The notes beneath the pieces are model-generated. The model was given only the letters and a program-made list of their open reading frames with translations, had not been told where the DNA came from and did not search any database. Shown piece by piece: positions 10,873-21,905 of a stretch of 64,000 nucleotides of DNA. The stretch is from Ornithodoros turicata (Eukaryota > Arthropoda > Arachnida > Ixodida > Argasidae), in the NCBI RefSeq assembly GCF_037126465.1, contig NC_088209.1:24867146-24931145 (forward strand), read 5' to 3'. A program made the translations under genes and the position numbers. How positions within the stretch are numbered: the first letter of the stretch is position 1; each line of letters begins with the position of its first letter.

Positions 10873-11485
10873 TAAAGTTTCTTCCGTTGTTGCTGGAAGA
10901 TGGTCCGTTGATGTAGCTCACAGATCGGAGATATTCCCAAGAGACGTCCGACAGGCGGTATTCTCGAACAATAACTGGGCTTTATTTACATAGTCATTTA
11001 CATAACTATATACAAGACAATACTACAGCGACTGAAGTCACGGGGCTTTCGCCTCGTCTTCATCCAATCCTTGCGGCTTCCACACACGGATTTTCGTGTG
11101 TCCTCCGTTTAAAAGAGTGACATTTGGGACACAACCTCCGCCAGCAAACACCAATCCCAGGAGCCCGGTTCAAACGTCTCCAACTCATGGTTGGCCTAGT
11201 TTGAATTTGGAACGAACCAGGCACCTCCTAATTGTCCGCCCACTACTCGGTATTTATGGGTAACGGACCAAGCTGTCAATCCGTGCACCATGCAACTTTG
11301 GACAGTGCATCTTCCTTGGCCCACTCTACTGATTTATTGCCAGCGAGCATCTGGTCGCGAAGACCCCCTGAGGCGTCAAGTGTCCACCGTCCAACGTGCC
11401 TTCCCCGAGTCTCTTTCGGGTGGCTATTACACTGAGTTAGGAATGCACAATATTCGCGAGGTTTCTAAAAAGTACAACTCTTACA
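10871..11485 (-). repeat. 5' LTR of the gag-only element
   Basis: This is the upstream LTR in element orientation. It carries a TATATA box (plus 11007-11012) and, 20 bp downstream on the minus strand, an AATAAA (plus 10981-10986). The promoter and polyadenylation signal therefore lie close together and most of the LTR is U3. It is identical by eye to the other LTR. Confidence 0.93.
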
Positions 11486-11689
11486 AGGCCATTCCGGAAT
11501 ACGAAAGCAGATCACTTTCATCTTTCAAGCAGGACTTTCATCTTTCATCATTAGGTTGCATGTTCTGTTTCCTTTTAATCTTTTTCCAGGACGCGAGAGG
11601 CGATAGTGTGATCCTTCCCCCCTCTCAGGTTGGGGATGAAGGAAATACGCGTCTGCGAAGATGCGCAATGAACAAAATAAAGAAAACAA

Positions 11690-11974
11690 TGGCGTTCCTT
11701 CACAAATTTTTTGCGGGCGATCTATGGAACGGATTTTTGTTCTGAAAACGGCTACGATATCAGGTGACCGAAAGGAACAGATGTTTTCATTGGGACAACT
11801 TTGTAGCTTTTATAATTAACAAGTTAATTAAGACATTGCCTTTGGACTTTGCTAATGCCCTCCTAGGGAGTGCCCTTCAGCATATGCTATATTGCAACTG
11901 ATTTCACCTTGGAAAAAGTGTTATATATATATTTTTAAAAGATCTGTATACACTTAGCTGGGACACCCTGTATA
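11690..11974. mobile_element. Terminal fragment of a TIR DNA transposon (TACAGGGTGTCCC type)
   Basis: The segment ends at 11959-11974 in GGGACACCCTGTATA, the complement of the TATACAGGGTGTCCC terminus shared by several arthropod TIR families, from memory. The matching opposite terminus is not present upstream, so this copy is one-ended. The interior includes the AATTAACAAGTTAATTAA palindrome near 11814-11831. Confidence 0.55.
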
Positions 11975-12049
11975 TCATCAACACTATGCAGTGCCCAAGT
12001 ATATAGACGTGCGTTTCGTTGCGTAATTGGAAGTTTACTGGATTATCTT

Positions 12050-13262
12050 GATTATCAACCTCTCGTGGAGAAGGCACATTGACTTCATCGTCTCAAAGGC
12101 TCAGCGCTGGGGGAATGTGATTCGCCACTTTGTAGGTGTGCGCTGAGGCTGCACTGAGCGGGATCTTCTTGTGCGCCACAAAACTCTGGTTCGCGGCTCC
12201 CTGCTATACAGCTTGCCCGTATTGCACTTCTGTCAGCCACGTCTCAGTACTAGCTTCGGTGTACACTGGCACGCAGCCTCCGGACGAGCCTTGGTGTCCC
12301 GCGCAGCGCTGAGACGCGGATGGTGATCGCCGACGCCGGAGAAATACCTATCGATGTCCTCCACCGAAGAGAAACCATCCGACACTATTTACGGTTGCTC
12401 GCTCACCACCGGAGCCGACGCCTGCAATGTGTAGGAAGCATGGGCATCCGCGGCTCTTTGGCCCCGGTGGTAGTGAGTATCCTGACGACGTTGGTTCTTG
12501 GGAAAAAGCGACACTGGTTGACCCTACAGTGGATCCCCGGCCACACTGGCATGTTCAGGGCAACGAGGAGGCAGATTTGGCGGCTGCCGCGGCCCACTGT
12601 ATCTGCAGAGCCGTGCCCATTGTGCTCTCCAACGGAGATAGACTCTTCTACTTGTCTGCGTTGGTGTCACACTTGGCACGCTATCAATGGCGCCATGACA
12701 TCACTCAATGGTCACTCCTCCATGCAGTGAACCCGTCATTATCATCTAAGATGCCAGGTGGCTTCCCTCGCAGCTTTACCTCACTTCTGCGGCTTCTACG
12801 ACTCAACATCGCCTTCCCCCCTGTGTTCCGGGTTAAGTTGGGTTACAGTGACACGGCGCTCTACTAGCTTCTCACACCCCAGCTACGATTCCCCATATCA
12901 TTGAGGACTGTGGCCGGTACACGTGTGAACGCCGGGTGTTTCGACGCCAACTTGAGCTCCTTGACCATAGACCATTCAGCTTGTCCATGCAAATTTGTCC
13001 ATGGAGCTCCCCTGCGCATCAGTGCCGGGCTCTTCGCTCCCTTTTTGCTTTCGTGCAAGTCACTGGCCTCCTCGAAGAGCTCTAAACAGAACTCCGACCT
13101 GTCTTCGCTTTTCGCTCACGGTTAATCCATCCTCTCATATTAACCTCTGTGAAGTGGGGTAGAGTCCTGTGACTACCACGGGGAAACATCCCATGTCATC
13201 ATCGCTTCTTCATCATTTATTATTGTTGTTGTTGGTGTTGTTTACGAGAATAAAAAAAAGCT
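12050..13262 (+). pseudogene. Decayed I/R1-like LINE: RT tail, RNase H, C-terminus
   Basis: Four pieces can be followed in order through several frame changes. An RT-tail-like GSLLYSLPVLHF lies near 12190-12230. The RNase H motif LTLQWIPGHTG is near 12520-12550 and continues in another frame as GNEEADLAAAAAH. An RLLRLNIAFPPVF segment lies near 12790, and a Cys/His-poor tail IIEDCGRYTCERRVF near 12897-12940. Stops interrupt it at 12865 and elsewhere. The 3' end is a TTG-repeat tail near 13218-13240. It is the same clade as the fragments at 7.1, 28.7 and 39.7 kb judging by the shared RLNxxF block. Nonfunctional. Confidence 0.75.
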
Positions 13263-13894
13263 ATTTTTCTACTCCCTAGAAATATGGCAACATTCTGGAA
13301 TATAATGTTAGAAAGTAGTATATTTCTAAACCCATTCACAGCCATGTGCCTTCGTGTGAACACCATGAATACGAAGTGACATGACCGACAATCTTAACTC
13401 AGCTCAGGCATGCTTTGTACAGGGAACAACGCTCAAGATACTATGGCGCGTATCACGTTCTCAGAGTGTTCCCGCCAGTATATAACCCCTACAGTGACGG
13501 CGAACTTGGACTTCGGAATAATTATTGTCGTGACCCGTAAAAGATCTTCTTTGCGACCATCGAACTCTCGCATAGAGGAAGCGTTCCTTCTTATCAGCTC
13601 CGTTAGAAGCTGCTTTTCATTTCCTGCAATAGCTGCTCCACGAGATGTTCCCTTCAGAAAGTGCGGCACCGGATGGTGCACCACTGTTCTTTCGGTCCCT
13701 AATGAATACGAGACTTATGTGTGCCCTACGTCGTGGGAAGGATTTCATGGCATAGATAATGCGGAGACCACGACTGTATCCATACCGAGCAACGTGGCGA
13801 TTCTTCTAGCGAGGCGGTTGTTTGTTACACGTATGAAAGAAACAGTATATGGAAAGAAACAGAAAGAAAACAATATGTATGTGTGTGACAACAA

Positions 13895-14575
13895 AACAAC
13901 GCCGGCTATCCTGTGACTACTATGTTGATGATGTCTTGTTAAAACAGGTGAACTCCTTTAAGTATCTTGGGGTATATTTCCAGTCGAATCTTTCATGGAG
14001 TACTCATGTTTCGACTTTGTTGCTCAGACGTACATTATGGATAAGCACACCGCAGGTTAGACGAACGGCGTATAAATACTTAGTTCTCCCGTTGGTTCAG
14101 TATTCCTGCACGGTTTGGGACCCACATATTGCCATTCATAAGAAAAAACTGGAAAGTGAGCAACGTAAAGCAGCAAGATTTATTTATAAGGATTTCAGAT
14201 GAACAACCTCGGCATCTGTTTTATGTAGACGGGCGGGGCTGCCCCCCAATTGAGTTATATTTCAAGGTACAGCGACTTAAGCAATTGTTGGTGTTACGTA
14301 AGCGCAACCCTTACTCTCCCTATCTAGCTGCACACAGTCAGCCTTCAAGCCACAAACATAGTATGGCCCTTCAGGAATTTCAGGCCCGTACCGATGTGTT
14401 TAAATACTCATATTACCCTAGGACCGTACACGACTGGAAAATCCTTCCTGAATCAATTGTTGCCGAGCAGAGCAGGCCTACGTTTTTAGGTAAATTGGAA
14501 ACACATGTGTATAGCTCACTCCTGTAACGATCCAAAGCTCGATGGACAGTATTGTAAATAAAATAACACTAAATA
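13895..14575 (+). pseudogene. CR1/L2-like LINE, C-terminal part of reverse transcriptase ORF
   Basis: It begins near FKYLGVYFQSNLSWSTH, the thumb-region signature following the RT palm, then YLVLPLVQYSCTVWDPH and KKLESEQRKAARFIY. After a frameshift near 14195 comes LYFKVQRLKQLL. The ORF then closes with YYPRTVHDWKILPE and a short C-terminus, stopping at 14527. This order is the classic end of CR1/L2/Jockey-group ORF2 proteins. The 5' part is lost and one frameshift is evident. A short A-rich tail (AATAAAATAACACTAAATAAAAAG) follows. Two related fragments lie on the minus strand at 24.0-24.3 and 26.3-26.5 kb. Confidence 0.85.
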
Positions 14576-14646
14576 AAAAGACGAAGAAAGTGTGCATAAA
14601 ACACAATATCAACAATAATTAAATGATGATGCCATGGGGCCTCATT

Positions 14647-14662
14647 CCCCCCCCCCCCCCCC
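14647..14662. repeat. Poly-C tract
   Basis: A run of about 16 C follows the LINE tail. Similar C runs of 13-15 occur near 23814, 47077 and 51894. Confidence 0.85.
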
Positions 14663-15420
14663 CGGAATACGATATATCAAAAACTAGCTTCGTTTGTTTC
14701 CTATCTTCCTCGCAGTCTTTCTATGCTCCTGAGTGACAATGCTTCTCTGAGAGCATTTGCGATAAATTTGTGTTAGTTGAGTCAGTGTGGTCCCGTCCGT
14801 GTCTTTCTTGTCTCTCCTTCACAAGCGCTGTTCTTTCCGATGGATGCACACGACATCAACTACCCCGTTTCTGCACCCTGATTCAGTGGTGCCCCTCTTT
14901 GGCAGCGGTACTCTACTCCATCGCAAGCCTGTTTTCGTCAGCACCACCAACACCGCCAACACCAACACCCCACTCCATCGCAGTGCAAGACCAATGCCAA
15001 TGTAGTAAGCGAGAATCGTGAAAATTTCTACTGCGGAATTTAAAATCGAACTTTTCTTATTTTACTTTTCACTGTTCCGCTTTTTTTTTTCGTTCGATTT
15101 TTTTTTTTTTTCTGTAGTGCTTTGAAGTGCAGAACATTTACGCAACAGGACAAATAAACAGTTACATGTGTGTAGCGAAAAATGAATAACAGGTATGTGA
15201 ATTCTACACCTCATTTTACTTCTTCTTCTTCTTTCTGACTATTATGCGCAATGTTTAGACAGTGATGCTTCTATAGGGCAGAGGGCACTTCACTGTCATA
15301 CTTGCCCCAGGTGGAAGTTGGTCTATGGACTGCGTAAGGGGTTTGTGAATACCTACTTCGTGGTGTTGTTTAATGATTCACACTGTTACCATTACGCTTT
15401 TAGCTTGATCGTTTTGATCC
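14663..15420. other. No recognised feature
   Basis: Only short chance frames, T-rich runs near 15080-15112 and a (CTT)4 near 15222 are seen. Confidence 0.6.
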
Positions 15421-15921
15421 TTAAACGATGGAGCTCTTCTCCTCACCATGGATTGCCGTATTATAGTCATGGTCGCTTTTCCCGACAGAGAAATCGTGAC
15501 CGTCAACAGAGGTAAACGCATTCCAGTACTCAGTCCGTTTTTGTACCATCATCTCACGCTGTTTACACTCTGGGTTGGTGTAGTCTATATCCATCCACAC
15601 TCCGGACCTCTCGATCCGCGAACTCTTCTTCATAAAAGATGCGCTTTCTTCTGCCCTTCCTTGCATGGGCGGACTGCACGTGCAGCGACAGCGTACTCTT
15701 CTGTGGATGTTGTCAATGGCGTAGAGAGCGGGGGCCCAAGCTGCCGATGCGTGACTTTCAAAACTAGACGCTACGTATACTATACCGCGTGAGAAAACGC
15801 AACGGAATACGGCTTTTGTGAATGGGGCTATCACTTCCCACGGTACACCAGTCGGAGCCGATGTACAAGAAGGCACGCCAACAACTTCACTTAAGTACGA
15901 GGTGTAGCGGGTATTTTGTAT
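15421..15921 (-). other. Unrecognised ORF, 151+ codons
   Basis: A minus-strand frame stays open from about 15921 to its stop at 15421 without needing a start codon inside a repeat. It has segments such as VGVPSCTSAPTGVPWEV and GVWMDIDYTNPECKQRE and fairly even codon use. A 114-codon frame is open on the opposite strand. No motif allows a family call. It could be an unknown exon or a decayed retroelement. Confidence 0.25.
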
Positions 15922-15997
15922 GGACGTACTGAAATACTCATGCTACATGGAATATCGTTCGGACGTACCACGACATCGTCACTTCTCCATAATATAT

Positions 15998-16016
15998 TAT
16001 TGTTGTTGTTGTTGTT
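15998..16016. repeat. (TTG)n microsatellite
   Basis: About six TTG units follow an AT-rich stretch. Several SINE and LINE copies in this window end in the same repeat, so this may mark a decayed 3' end. The rest of 15922-16885 holds nothing recognised. Confidence 0.7.
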
Positions 16017-16885
16017 CGTTGGTAGCTGTATAAGTTGGCGCTGGACAATGGCTGTGATTGCAAATCTAGTGCAGTGTAGGCGAAAACAGGCGAGCCCTCT
16101 TCACGGAACTAAACAAGCAAAAGGAGCCCGTAATTTCTCTCGCCGCCCTGCCCATGAGATGACCCACCGACCGAGCACAGCCTCACAGGCAATGCTCATT
16201 TTTGGCGTGGTCTGCTTCACGTTGAAGATTCAAAGGAGATGCTAGGGAGACCCCCCAGGAGAGGATCGGAGACCGTTCTTACGGCGGTTATCGACGGTTT
16301 CTTGTTTTCGTGGAATCCCTGGAACAGTTGCCGGCGTAAGTACTCAAAACAAGGAACCTTATGCATAAGCCAGTAAAGTTGATGATTCGGTATTCCTTGT
16401 GTAGGGAACAGTGGCGGATCCGAGTGGAGGGCAGTTGGGCGATAGCCCCCCAAAACGTCAGTTTATACATGGGATTTCCCTCTCTACCCACCCCCACTAC
16501 GCGCTCCGATAAAGAAATCCCCCCCCAAAACCGGGGGTCTGGATGCGCCCCTGGTATGGAAACGAATCATAGTGCTGAAGAAACTGTCTCCCTGCAGAGT
16601 CCCCCTTCATGTACATTCAGATACAGCGTGGAGCGTATCATTTGGAGGAATTTGCGCGCTGTTTTCATCTCAGTGGGATGTTGGAATTCTGTAGGGGGCG
16701 CCACCTGCACCTGCTGGTTTTTCTGGCTATTTTCCCCCTTTCTGGCAGGTATTCTGAACAGGAGCGTGGGTGAGAGCTGGGAAAATCCTTCTATGAGTGC
16801 ATCCGTGCGCATCTGTTGCGCGTAAGCCGATTGTGTTGTCGCAAAAAGAGGGTGTGATAGACTATAGAATCCAGTCGTCATCGAC

Positions 16886-17182
16886 CAGTGGTATTGTCGA
16901 GGGGGTAAAAGCGTCCACTCGGTGGTGATAGCCAGGGTCGTGGTGAAGGTGTGCTGAGGGTGGTGGGTTCGAATACTACCACCGGCTGTGCTGTCTGAGG
17001 TTTTCTCTTGTTTTTCCAGCAGGCTTTTCAGACGAATGTCGGCACGGTTGCCCTTGAAGTCGGCCCAGGACGCACACTAACCTCCTGTCCCACATTCCTT
17101 CCTGCTGTCCTCTCCATCCATCTGCCCACCTCATAAAGCCGTTCATAGCCACAGTTGCTTCGCGGCGCTTACACGGAATCAA
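16886..17182 (+). repeat. tRNA-derived SINE, Ruka-like
   Basis: The B box GGGTTCGAATAC is at 16965-16976 and a degenerate A box lies near 16891-16908. The body has GTCTGAGGTTTTC, GAATGTCGGCACGG and the 3' GCCACAGTTGCTTCGCGGCG block, ending in CACGGAAT. It is collinear with 6233-6543. Confidence 0.87.
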
Positions 17183-17224
17183 TGTAAAGCCTTCATCGTA
17201 TCGCCTTAGCACTTGCAGCCGTCT

Positions 17225-17450
17225 ATCTCGGAACATTACAATGTGATTATGGTGACCGTAATGTGATAAATAAAAAAAATGGGGATGTGAGTTACGACGA
17301 AGTCCAACTGGCTACCCCAGTACGCTTACACACAAAGTACAAACAGATGAGAGATTTCCGGGGGACACTTACAGGTGCAGGAATTCCTGAACTGAGAAAG
17401 AAGACGCGAATGGGAAAGCAATCGCTCAATGCATACTGAAGACAGCTAGA
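17225..17450 (-). mobile_element. LINE 3' UTR fragment
   Basis: The block GATGTGAGTTACGACGAAG followed by CTGGCTACCCCAG matches 28495-28535 and, less well, 40930-40965, all on the minus strand. The A-rich AATAAAAAAAA at 17264-17278 is the complement-side tail. The coding part is not recognisable here. Confidence 0.6.
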
Positions 17451-17604
17451 AAGGACTCAAATCTATCTCTGCTGCATCCTATCAGGGAAAGAGGCAAGAA
17501 CTGCAAGAGCCGTAATGCAGTTCCTTTTGTTTTCCTATTTTTCCTCATGGTGGGTCAAGAACAGTGTTCCGCGCATTCCCGCGGGCACGGTTGCTTGTTT
17601 GGCT

Positions 17605-17700
17605 ACTCCATGATAGCCTAGGCGAGCCTGAGCGATGGGCGAAAAACACACATCCACGACACGAACACCAGCCCATCGCTCAGGCTCGCCTATCACGGAG
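17605..17700. repeat. Fold-back hairpin with exact 20-bp core
   Basis: The arm 17605-17640 and the arm 17671-17700 are inverted copies. GGCGAGCCTGAGCGATGGGC (17621-17640) is exactly complementary to 17671-17690, and the outer CTCC/TGATA part also pairs apart from a 5-base insert GCCTA. The loop is 30 bp. No ORF overlaps convincingly. Confidence 0.8.
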
Positions 17701-17787
17701 CTTATCCGCCAGCTATAGATTGCATCTACGCCATCTTATGTATCTTTGTTGGTTAGTGTCGTGTTATTACTGAGCGATCTGCCTGCT

Positions 17788-17985
17788 GGTGTAGCGGCAT
17801 GTTGCCTGGAGGGGATCGTACGTCCTGGGCCGACTTCACGGGAAACTGTGCCGACGTTTGCCTTGTATCGTCCGAGGAAAATAGGGAAAGCACCTGGACA
17901 AGCACAGCCTGTGCCTTAATTCGAAGCCAGGACACCTCCCAGTCTCGGCGTCGAAGCGCAGTCTCTGCAAGAGCCGGCAGCTGAC
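17788..17985 (-). repeat. SINE copy, diverged
   Basis: The order GTCCTGGGCCGACTTCACGG, CTGTGCCGACGTTTG, GTCCGAGGAAAATAGGG, ATTCGAAGCCAGG and CTCCCAGTCTCGGCGTC matches the complement of the Ruka-like SINEs. The B box has decayed (TTCGAAGCC on the complement). Confidence 0.72.
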
Positions 17986-18210
17986 AAGGGCTAATGCGGA
18001 CAGGGACAGACATGCAACTTAGTCAGCCTCGATGTAATTTGTAATAAATCGTAAGCTGTAAACTGGCGTCGATAGCATGCTGGCTTCTTGAGGTCAAGAT
18101 CGCAGGGCGAGGACAGTAGCGATGTGGGAGAGGTAAACATTGCCTTCAGCACCGCGTGTCCGAGGTTTCCGGCGCATGTTCCAAAATCCCAGGGTCCTCT
18201 GGGACGAACG

Positions 18211-18386
18211 TTGAGGAGATTCCTCCGTGCCGTCCTCAGTAACTTTGGCAGTGCTCTACGCGCGAACAACGTTGAAGACAGTTGAAGACGCTCGAACAGC
18301 GTTGAGGACGAACAACATTGAGGACAATAATGCGTTCCCGAAGCACTACCGAAGCTGCTGAGGACACCACTGAGAAATTTCCTCAA
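18211..18386. repeat. Inverted repeat with 45-bp arms
   Basis: The arms 18211-18255 and 18342-18386 pair at 36 of 45 positions. The 86-bp loop contains a reiterated word GAACAACGTTGAGGAC-like, three to four times. A minus-strand 185-codon frame (17991-18548) runs across the structure and is probably an artefact of the inverted repeat's GC-rich composition. Confidence 0.75.
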
Positions 18387-18416
18387 TATTCGTGCAAGCG
18401 GGGCCAGGCGGTCGGT

Positions 18417-18515
18417 AATATCCGCAGTCCTACCCCGTGGCACTTGTAGCATGTCTCCACACACTGGGTGTGGACGACATGTTGCAAGTGCCACAGGATA
18501 AGGTCTGCAGATATG
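18417..18515. repeat. 99-nt stem-loop with 5-base loop
   Basis: The arms 18417-18462 and 18468-18515 form a long imperfect stem closed by CCACAC-ACTGG-GTGTGG. The middle GTGGCACTTGTAGCATGTC pairs with GACATGTTGCAAGTGCCAC. Size and shape resemble a pre-miRNA or a very short MITE. Confidence 0.7.
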
Positions 18516-18525
18516 GAGGCGGACA

Positions 18526-20360
18526 TACCCGTGTAATTCTACTCCCAATTATTATATTTTCATCGATACCTGTTTCGCCCATCAACAGCTTGCATGTTGC
18601 GGTGCTTCACTGTCCCCGTAGCCCGTATAGCCACATTGTTTCGTGCAACCTACAAAAACTTGTGTGCTTGTGAACACACCAAGCTCGAGACAACTTACCC
18701 GAGAGTGCAGACGTACAGCGTAATGACTCAGCCTTCATTAGAGCGTTGCGTCGTATTTAATCACCATTGCAGACGTTGACTGGACATGCAATTACCCCAG
18801 CGCGCAGTCTATAGAGAACTTCCACAGAACCTGGCCTTTTGCAGCCAGGTTTCATATCTTTTTTTATTTACGATTGCTGGGGTGTATAACTGCAGAGCCG
18901 TTTTCAAGGTCCAACATGGACGCTGAAAGAAAGAAAAATAATAATCGAGATAAAACGTGGTGACAGGAAACGGATTCCTGGTCGTCTTTTGTTCACGGAC
19001 GCGCAATGGACGCCCTGCGCCCCCTTTTGTCTGGTCAGGTAGCTTCGGCAGAAGTGTGGGGAAAAAAAAAGAATAATAGGAGCGAGGCATGGCCCTTGTC
19101 TTCGTTAAGAAGCCTCTTATTAAACTTTTTCTCTCGACGATATGACGCTGGAGATAATAACGACTGCCTTTGTGGGTTCATATATGGTCGGCGGTTACGA
19201 AAGGTTAAGCTCAAGGTCAGCGCCGGCTGTGGCAGACCTGTCTGTCCGTGTGCAAGGAGGGGAGTGCCGTTGATCGGTGCTGCTTAATTGAATTGCATTG
19301 TACTGCACGTTTGAGTGCACATGCGCACACAGTAGGTGTTTCTGGAAGTGGCATGGTTTGTACAGCGTTTCATGCTTGCAAAGCGTCCGTTGTTGTACCT
19401 CCGGCCTACACTGTTTGCTGCTGTCCGTCGGGCGGCTTTTCCTGGCCGAACTGTCGGAAAGAAGAAAGAGGAACAAAGAGAATGGGCGAAGACTTACTCG
19501 TTAGCTGTGTGTTTCTTGCTGAACGTTTGTTTGTAACCGTTTCGTTCTGCTCAGAGCCGTGCACCAAACAACACAGTTGAGCCTGAGAACTTTCACGCTT
19601 TTTGAACTGGCGATGTCAACAGTATCTCCACAGTCACAGTGAAACTGTTGAACACGTTTTATGCAATTATTTATATAAGTAACATGCCGAAGAAGTAGCT
19701 AATGACATGTCAAATTTGTATTTACAGCTTACACAGAAAGTGATTTTCACGGCCGTAGCAGGATTGGGTAAGTGCACCGTGTTGTCGTTGACAACGTTTT
19801 AATACTCTGATGTTCTTTCTTGACAACGTTCTGCATTGACTTTCATAGCACTCGTCTCAAAGTTGTCGCCCCCCTTGCCGCTGAAGGGCACTGTAATCAA
19901 ATCATTGCAAAATGACAGGGTGGTAACCTCGCAAGGGGCAGTGCTTGCATTGCTTGCCGAATAATACCAGCATTTTGTCATGACAATGCAGTGCCAATTT
20001 TGTGTAGGTGAACTAATCAACTGATCGTATTTTCGTTAATTCGAGCGCGCACGATGTTTGGCCTGCTTATTCCACATTTTTCAGCTCGAACAACCAAAAA
20101 TACAATGCTATAAAAAGTTTCTCAATGCTGTGAGGGCTCCATTGCATGTTTCGCTTCGTCTTGTGTCGAGGGAGGTATTTTATCATCAAGATCGTTTGAC
20201 CCACCAACCGTCAATGAGAAGCCATATGAACATGAGGCTGCAAGTGGGGCCAAGTTTATGCGTCTGTGTACGACCAGAAACACACAGGAACAACTGCACA
20301 TCAAAGGGTTAGTACGTCTTGCGCAATTTCCCGTGACGTCTTCCTAGCATTTGAGTGTCC
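18526..20360. other. No recognised feature
   Basis: Only short frames are open. Nothing matches a gene family or another part of the window. Confidence 0.6.
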
Positions 20361-20363
20361 AAA

Positions 20364-20921
20364 CTACTCAAAAATGGCCCAGTCCGAAAGAAAAACCTCG
20401 CACCTAACCAAACAGATGGGTATAAATTCCTCGACCATATGGAGTTTATTGTCAAAACTATCAAATATTTCCAAGTACGCGTAAATCAATTTCGCAGTCT
20501 TTAGATCGTGCACTGAATTTTTAAAATAGAGTGTTGGCGCTACCCAAAAATATTGCGCATTCTTAAAGCAGCAACTCCGACGGGCACGTACGGAACTGAC
20601 TCGACAAGTCGACTTGTAGACCACATAGGTCTCGCCTATGATATGCAACAAACACTTCATTTGTCGTCGCCTTTCTCGGAGACATTGCACGCAGTGCCAA
20701 GTGGGGAACACGCAATTTATCAAGGGGGTGTTACCCCGCTGACGCAGGGCGTAATATATGCTCCATTTGCTGGAGGGAGAAGAGAGCTCCGCTGGCACGT
20801 CTTCTACGAGGCGCATGTCAGAGCAGGGTTCCTCTCGCACCTCGGCGTGCATTATCGTTCCTTTTCTCTTGCTTTGATGCTATACAGTCAAGAGAGAAGT
20901 GACATTCGGAAAAACAAGTAA
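20364..20921. other. Overlapping unassigned ORFs on both strands
   Basis: A 162-codon minus-strand frame (20364-20852) and a 122-codon plus-strand frame (20553-20921) overlap. I recognise neither. Open frames on both strands over 300 bp suggest a low-stop composition or a decayed repeat rather than a host gene. Confidence 0.2.
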
Positions 20922-21424
20922 AAACTGCAGGATCATAATGTTTTTTCTTCCTTCTCCGTAACTCCCAACGCTACAGGTTGTTGCGGCTCTGATGCTCGGT
21001 CCTGTGGAGCTCTGTTGCGAAGGTTGCGACTCCAGTGAAATGAAATGAAAAACTACACACGTTTTATTTCCACTTACCAAAACCCTAAAGTAGTAGCAGT
21101 AAGTAACTGCCAAGAAAATGAAAAAGGACTGGGAGCAGGGCGGCCGCGCCTGCAGCTCCCATTTCATTTGGGTGGTTTTTGAGTGCCCAGCCCGATGACC
21201 TATACGGACGCATTTGCATTTCATAGCCCTCTGCCTTTTTCCTTCCTTTTCTTTTTTGATTCCCCTTCTTGTTTTTTTCTTTCTCCCCCCTTTTCTTTTT
21301 TTTTTCGGAATAGCAAGCCCGCTCTTTGCCTGGCTAACCTTTCCTTTCTTTTTTTCTTAATAAACATATCCCCCCCTCTGCATATAGCTATAGCAAGTGG
21401 CACGTCCGTGAAATGAAAATTGTA
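20922..21424. other. Noncoding, polypyrimidine-rich
   Basis: 21230-21365 is strongly C/T-rich with several T runs. No gene is recognised. Confidence 0.6.
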
Positions 21425-21570
21425 CGTTACTCTATTCAAGTTACTCTGTCCCGAAATAGTTTTGGGAGTAACTTGGTAGCTCGCAAATACTTGTGCCTGT
21501 TGAGTATGCTAACTTAAATACTTTTTGGGAGCAACTTGCACTCATTTCATAAGTTACTCCTAAGATACTT
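21425..21570. repeat. GTTACTC-word repeat fragment
   Basis: GTTACTC/AAGTTAC/GTAACTTG words recur about every 30 bp (AAGTTACTCTGTCC, GGGAGTAACTTGG, ATAAGTTACTCC). This resembles the fuller element at 22280-22885 and may be a diverged relative. Confidence 0.45.
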
Positions 21571-21789
21571 CATTTGTGCGTTTTTATCTTTATCTTTTTT
21601 TCTTTTTTCGGAGGGAGGACGAGAAAGTGATGAACAACTTCGTGTTGTTGTTTTTTTTTTTATTGCTATGCCACATAAAGCGAGGAGGAGAGAACCCTCT
21701 AAGAAGGTATCGCAGGAAAAGAGGAGCATCCATACCAGTGTATCGTTTTATCTCCATTTTGATGTGTCTGTACAGTTCCTCGTGAAGTC

Positions 21790-21905
21790 TCTCCATGGAC
21801 GCGTTCGAGCTCCCCCTCTCTCTCATTCCTTCCTATATACTGCTCCCTCTCCATCTGCCCGCTTATGTACACCACGCTTTCTTCGCGGCCCAACACGTAA
21901 TATGA
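21790..21905 (+). repeat. Diverged SINE 3' part
   Basis: CATTCCTTCC...CTCCATCTGCCCGC...TTCTTCGCGGCCCAACACGTAAT follows the order of the 3' half of the Ruka-like SINE. The head and B box are missing or unrecognisable. Confidence 0.5.

Larger units (their letters stand above)
8205..11485 (-). mobile_element. Non-autonomous, gag-only LTR retrotransposon
   Basis: A 3,281-bp element on the minus strand is bounded by two 615-bp direct repeats (8205-8819 and 10871-11485) that read as identical base for base. In element orientation the LTR starts TGTAAGAG and ends TTTACT. The flanks AGGTC (8200-8204) and AGGCC (11486-11490) form a 5-bp target duplication with one mismatch. A polypurine tract AAGGGGGGAGA directly precedes the 3' LTR (plus 8820-8830). 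The internal region of 2,051 bp holds one 410-codon Gag-like ORF and no protease, reverse transcriptase, RNase H or integrase. It would need pol proteins in trans. A 5-bp duplication and TGT start fit BEL/Pao or Ty3 types; the clade is not settled. Confidence 0.93.

Noticed and set aside
17991..18548. 185-codon minus-strand ORF
   Set aside because: It spans a SINE edge and two inverted-repeat structures; no domain, and its length is explained by GC-rich repeated words.
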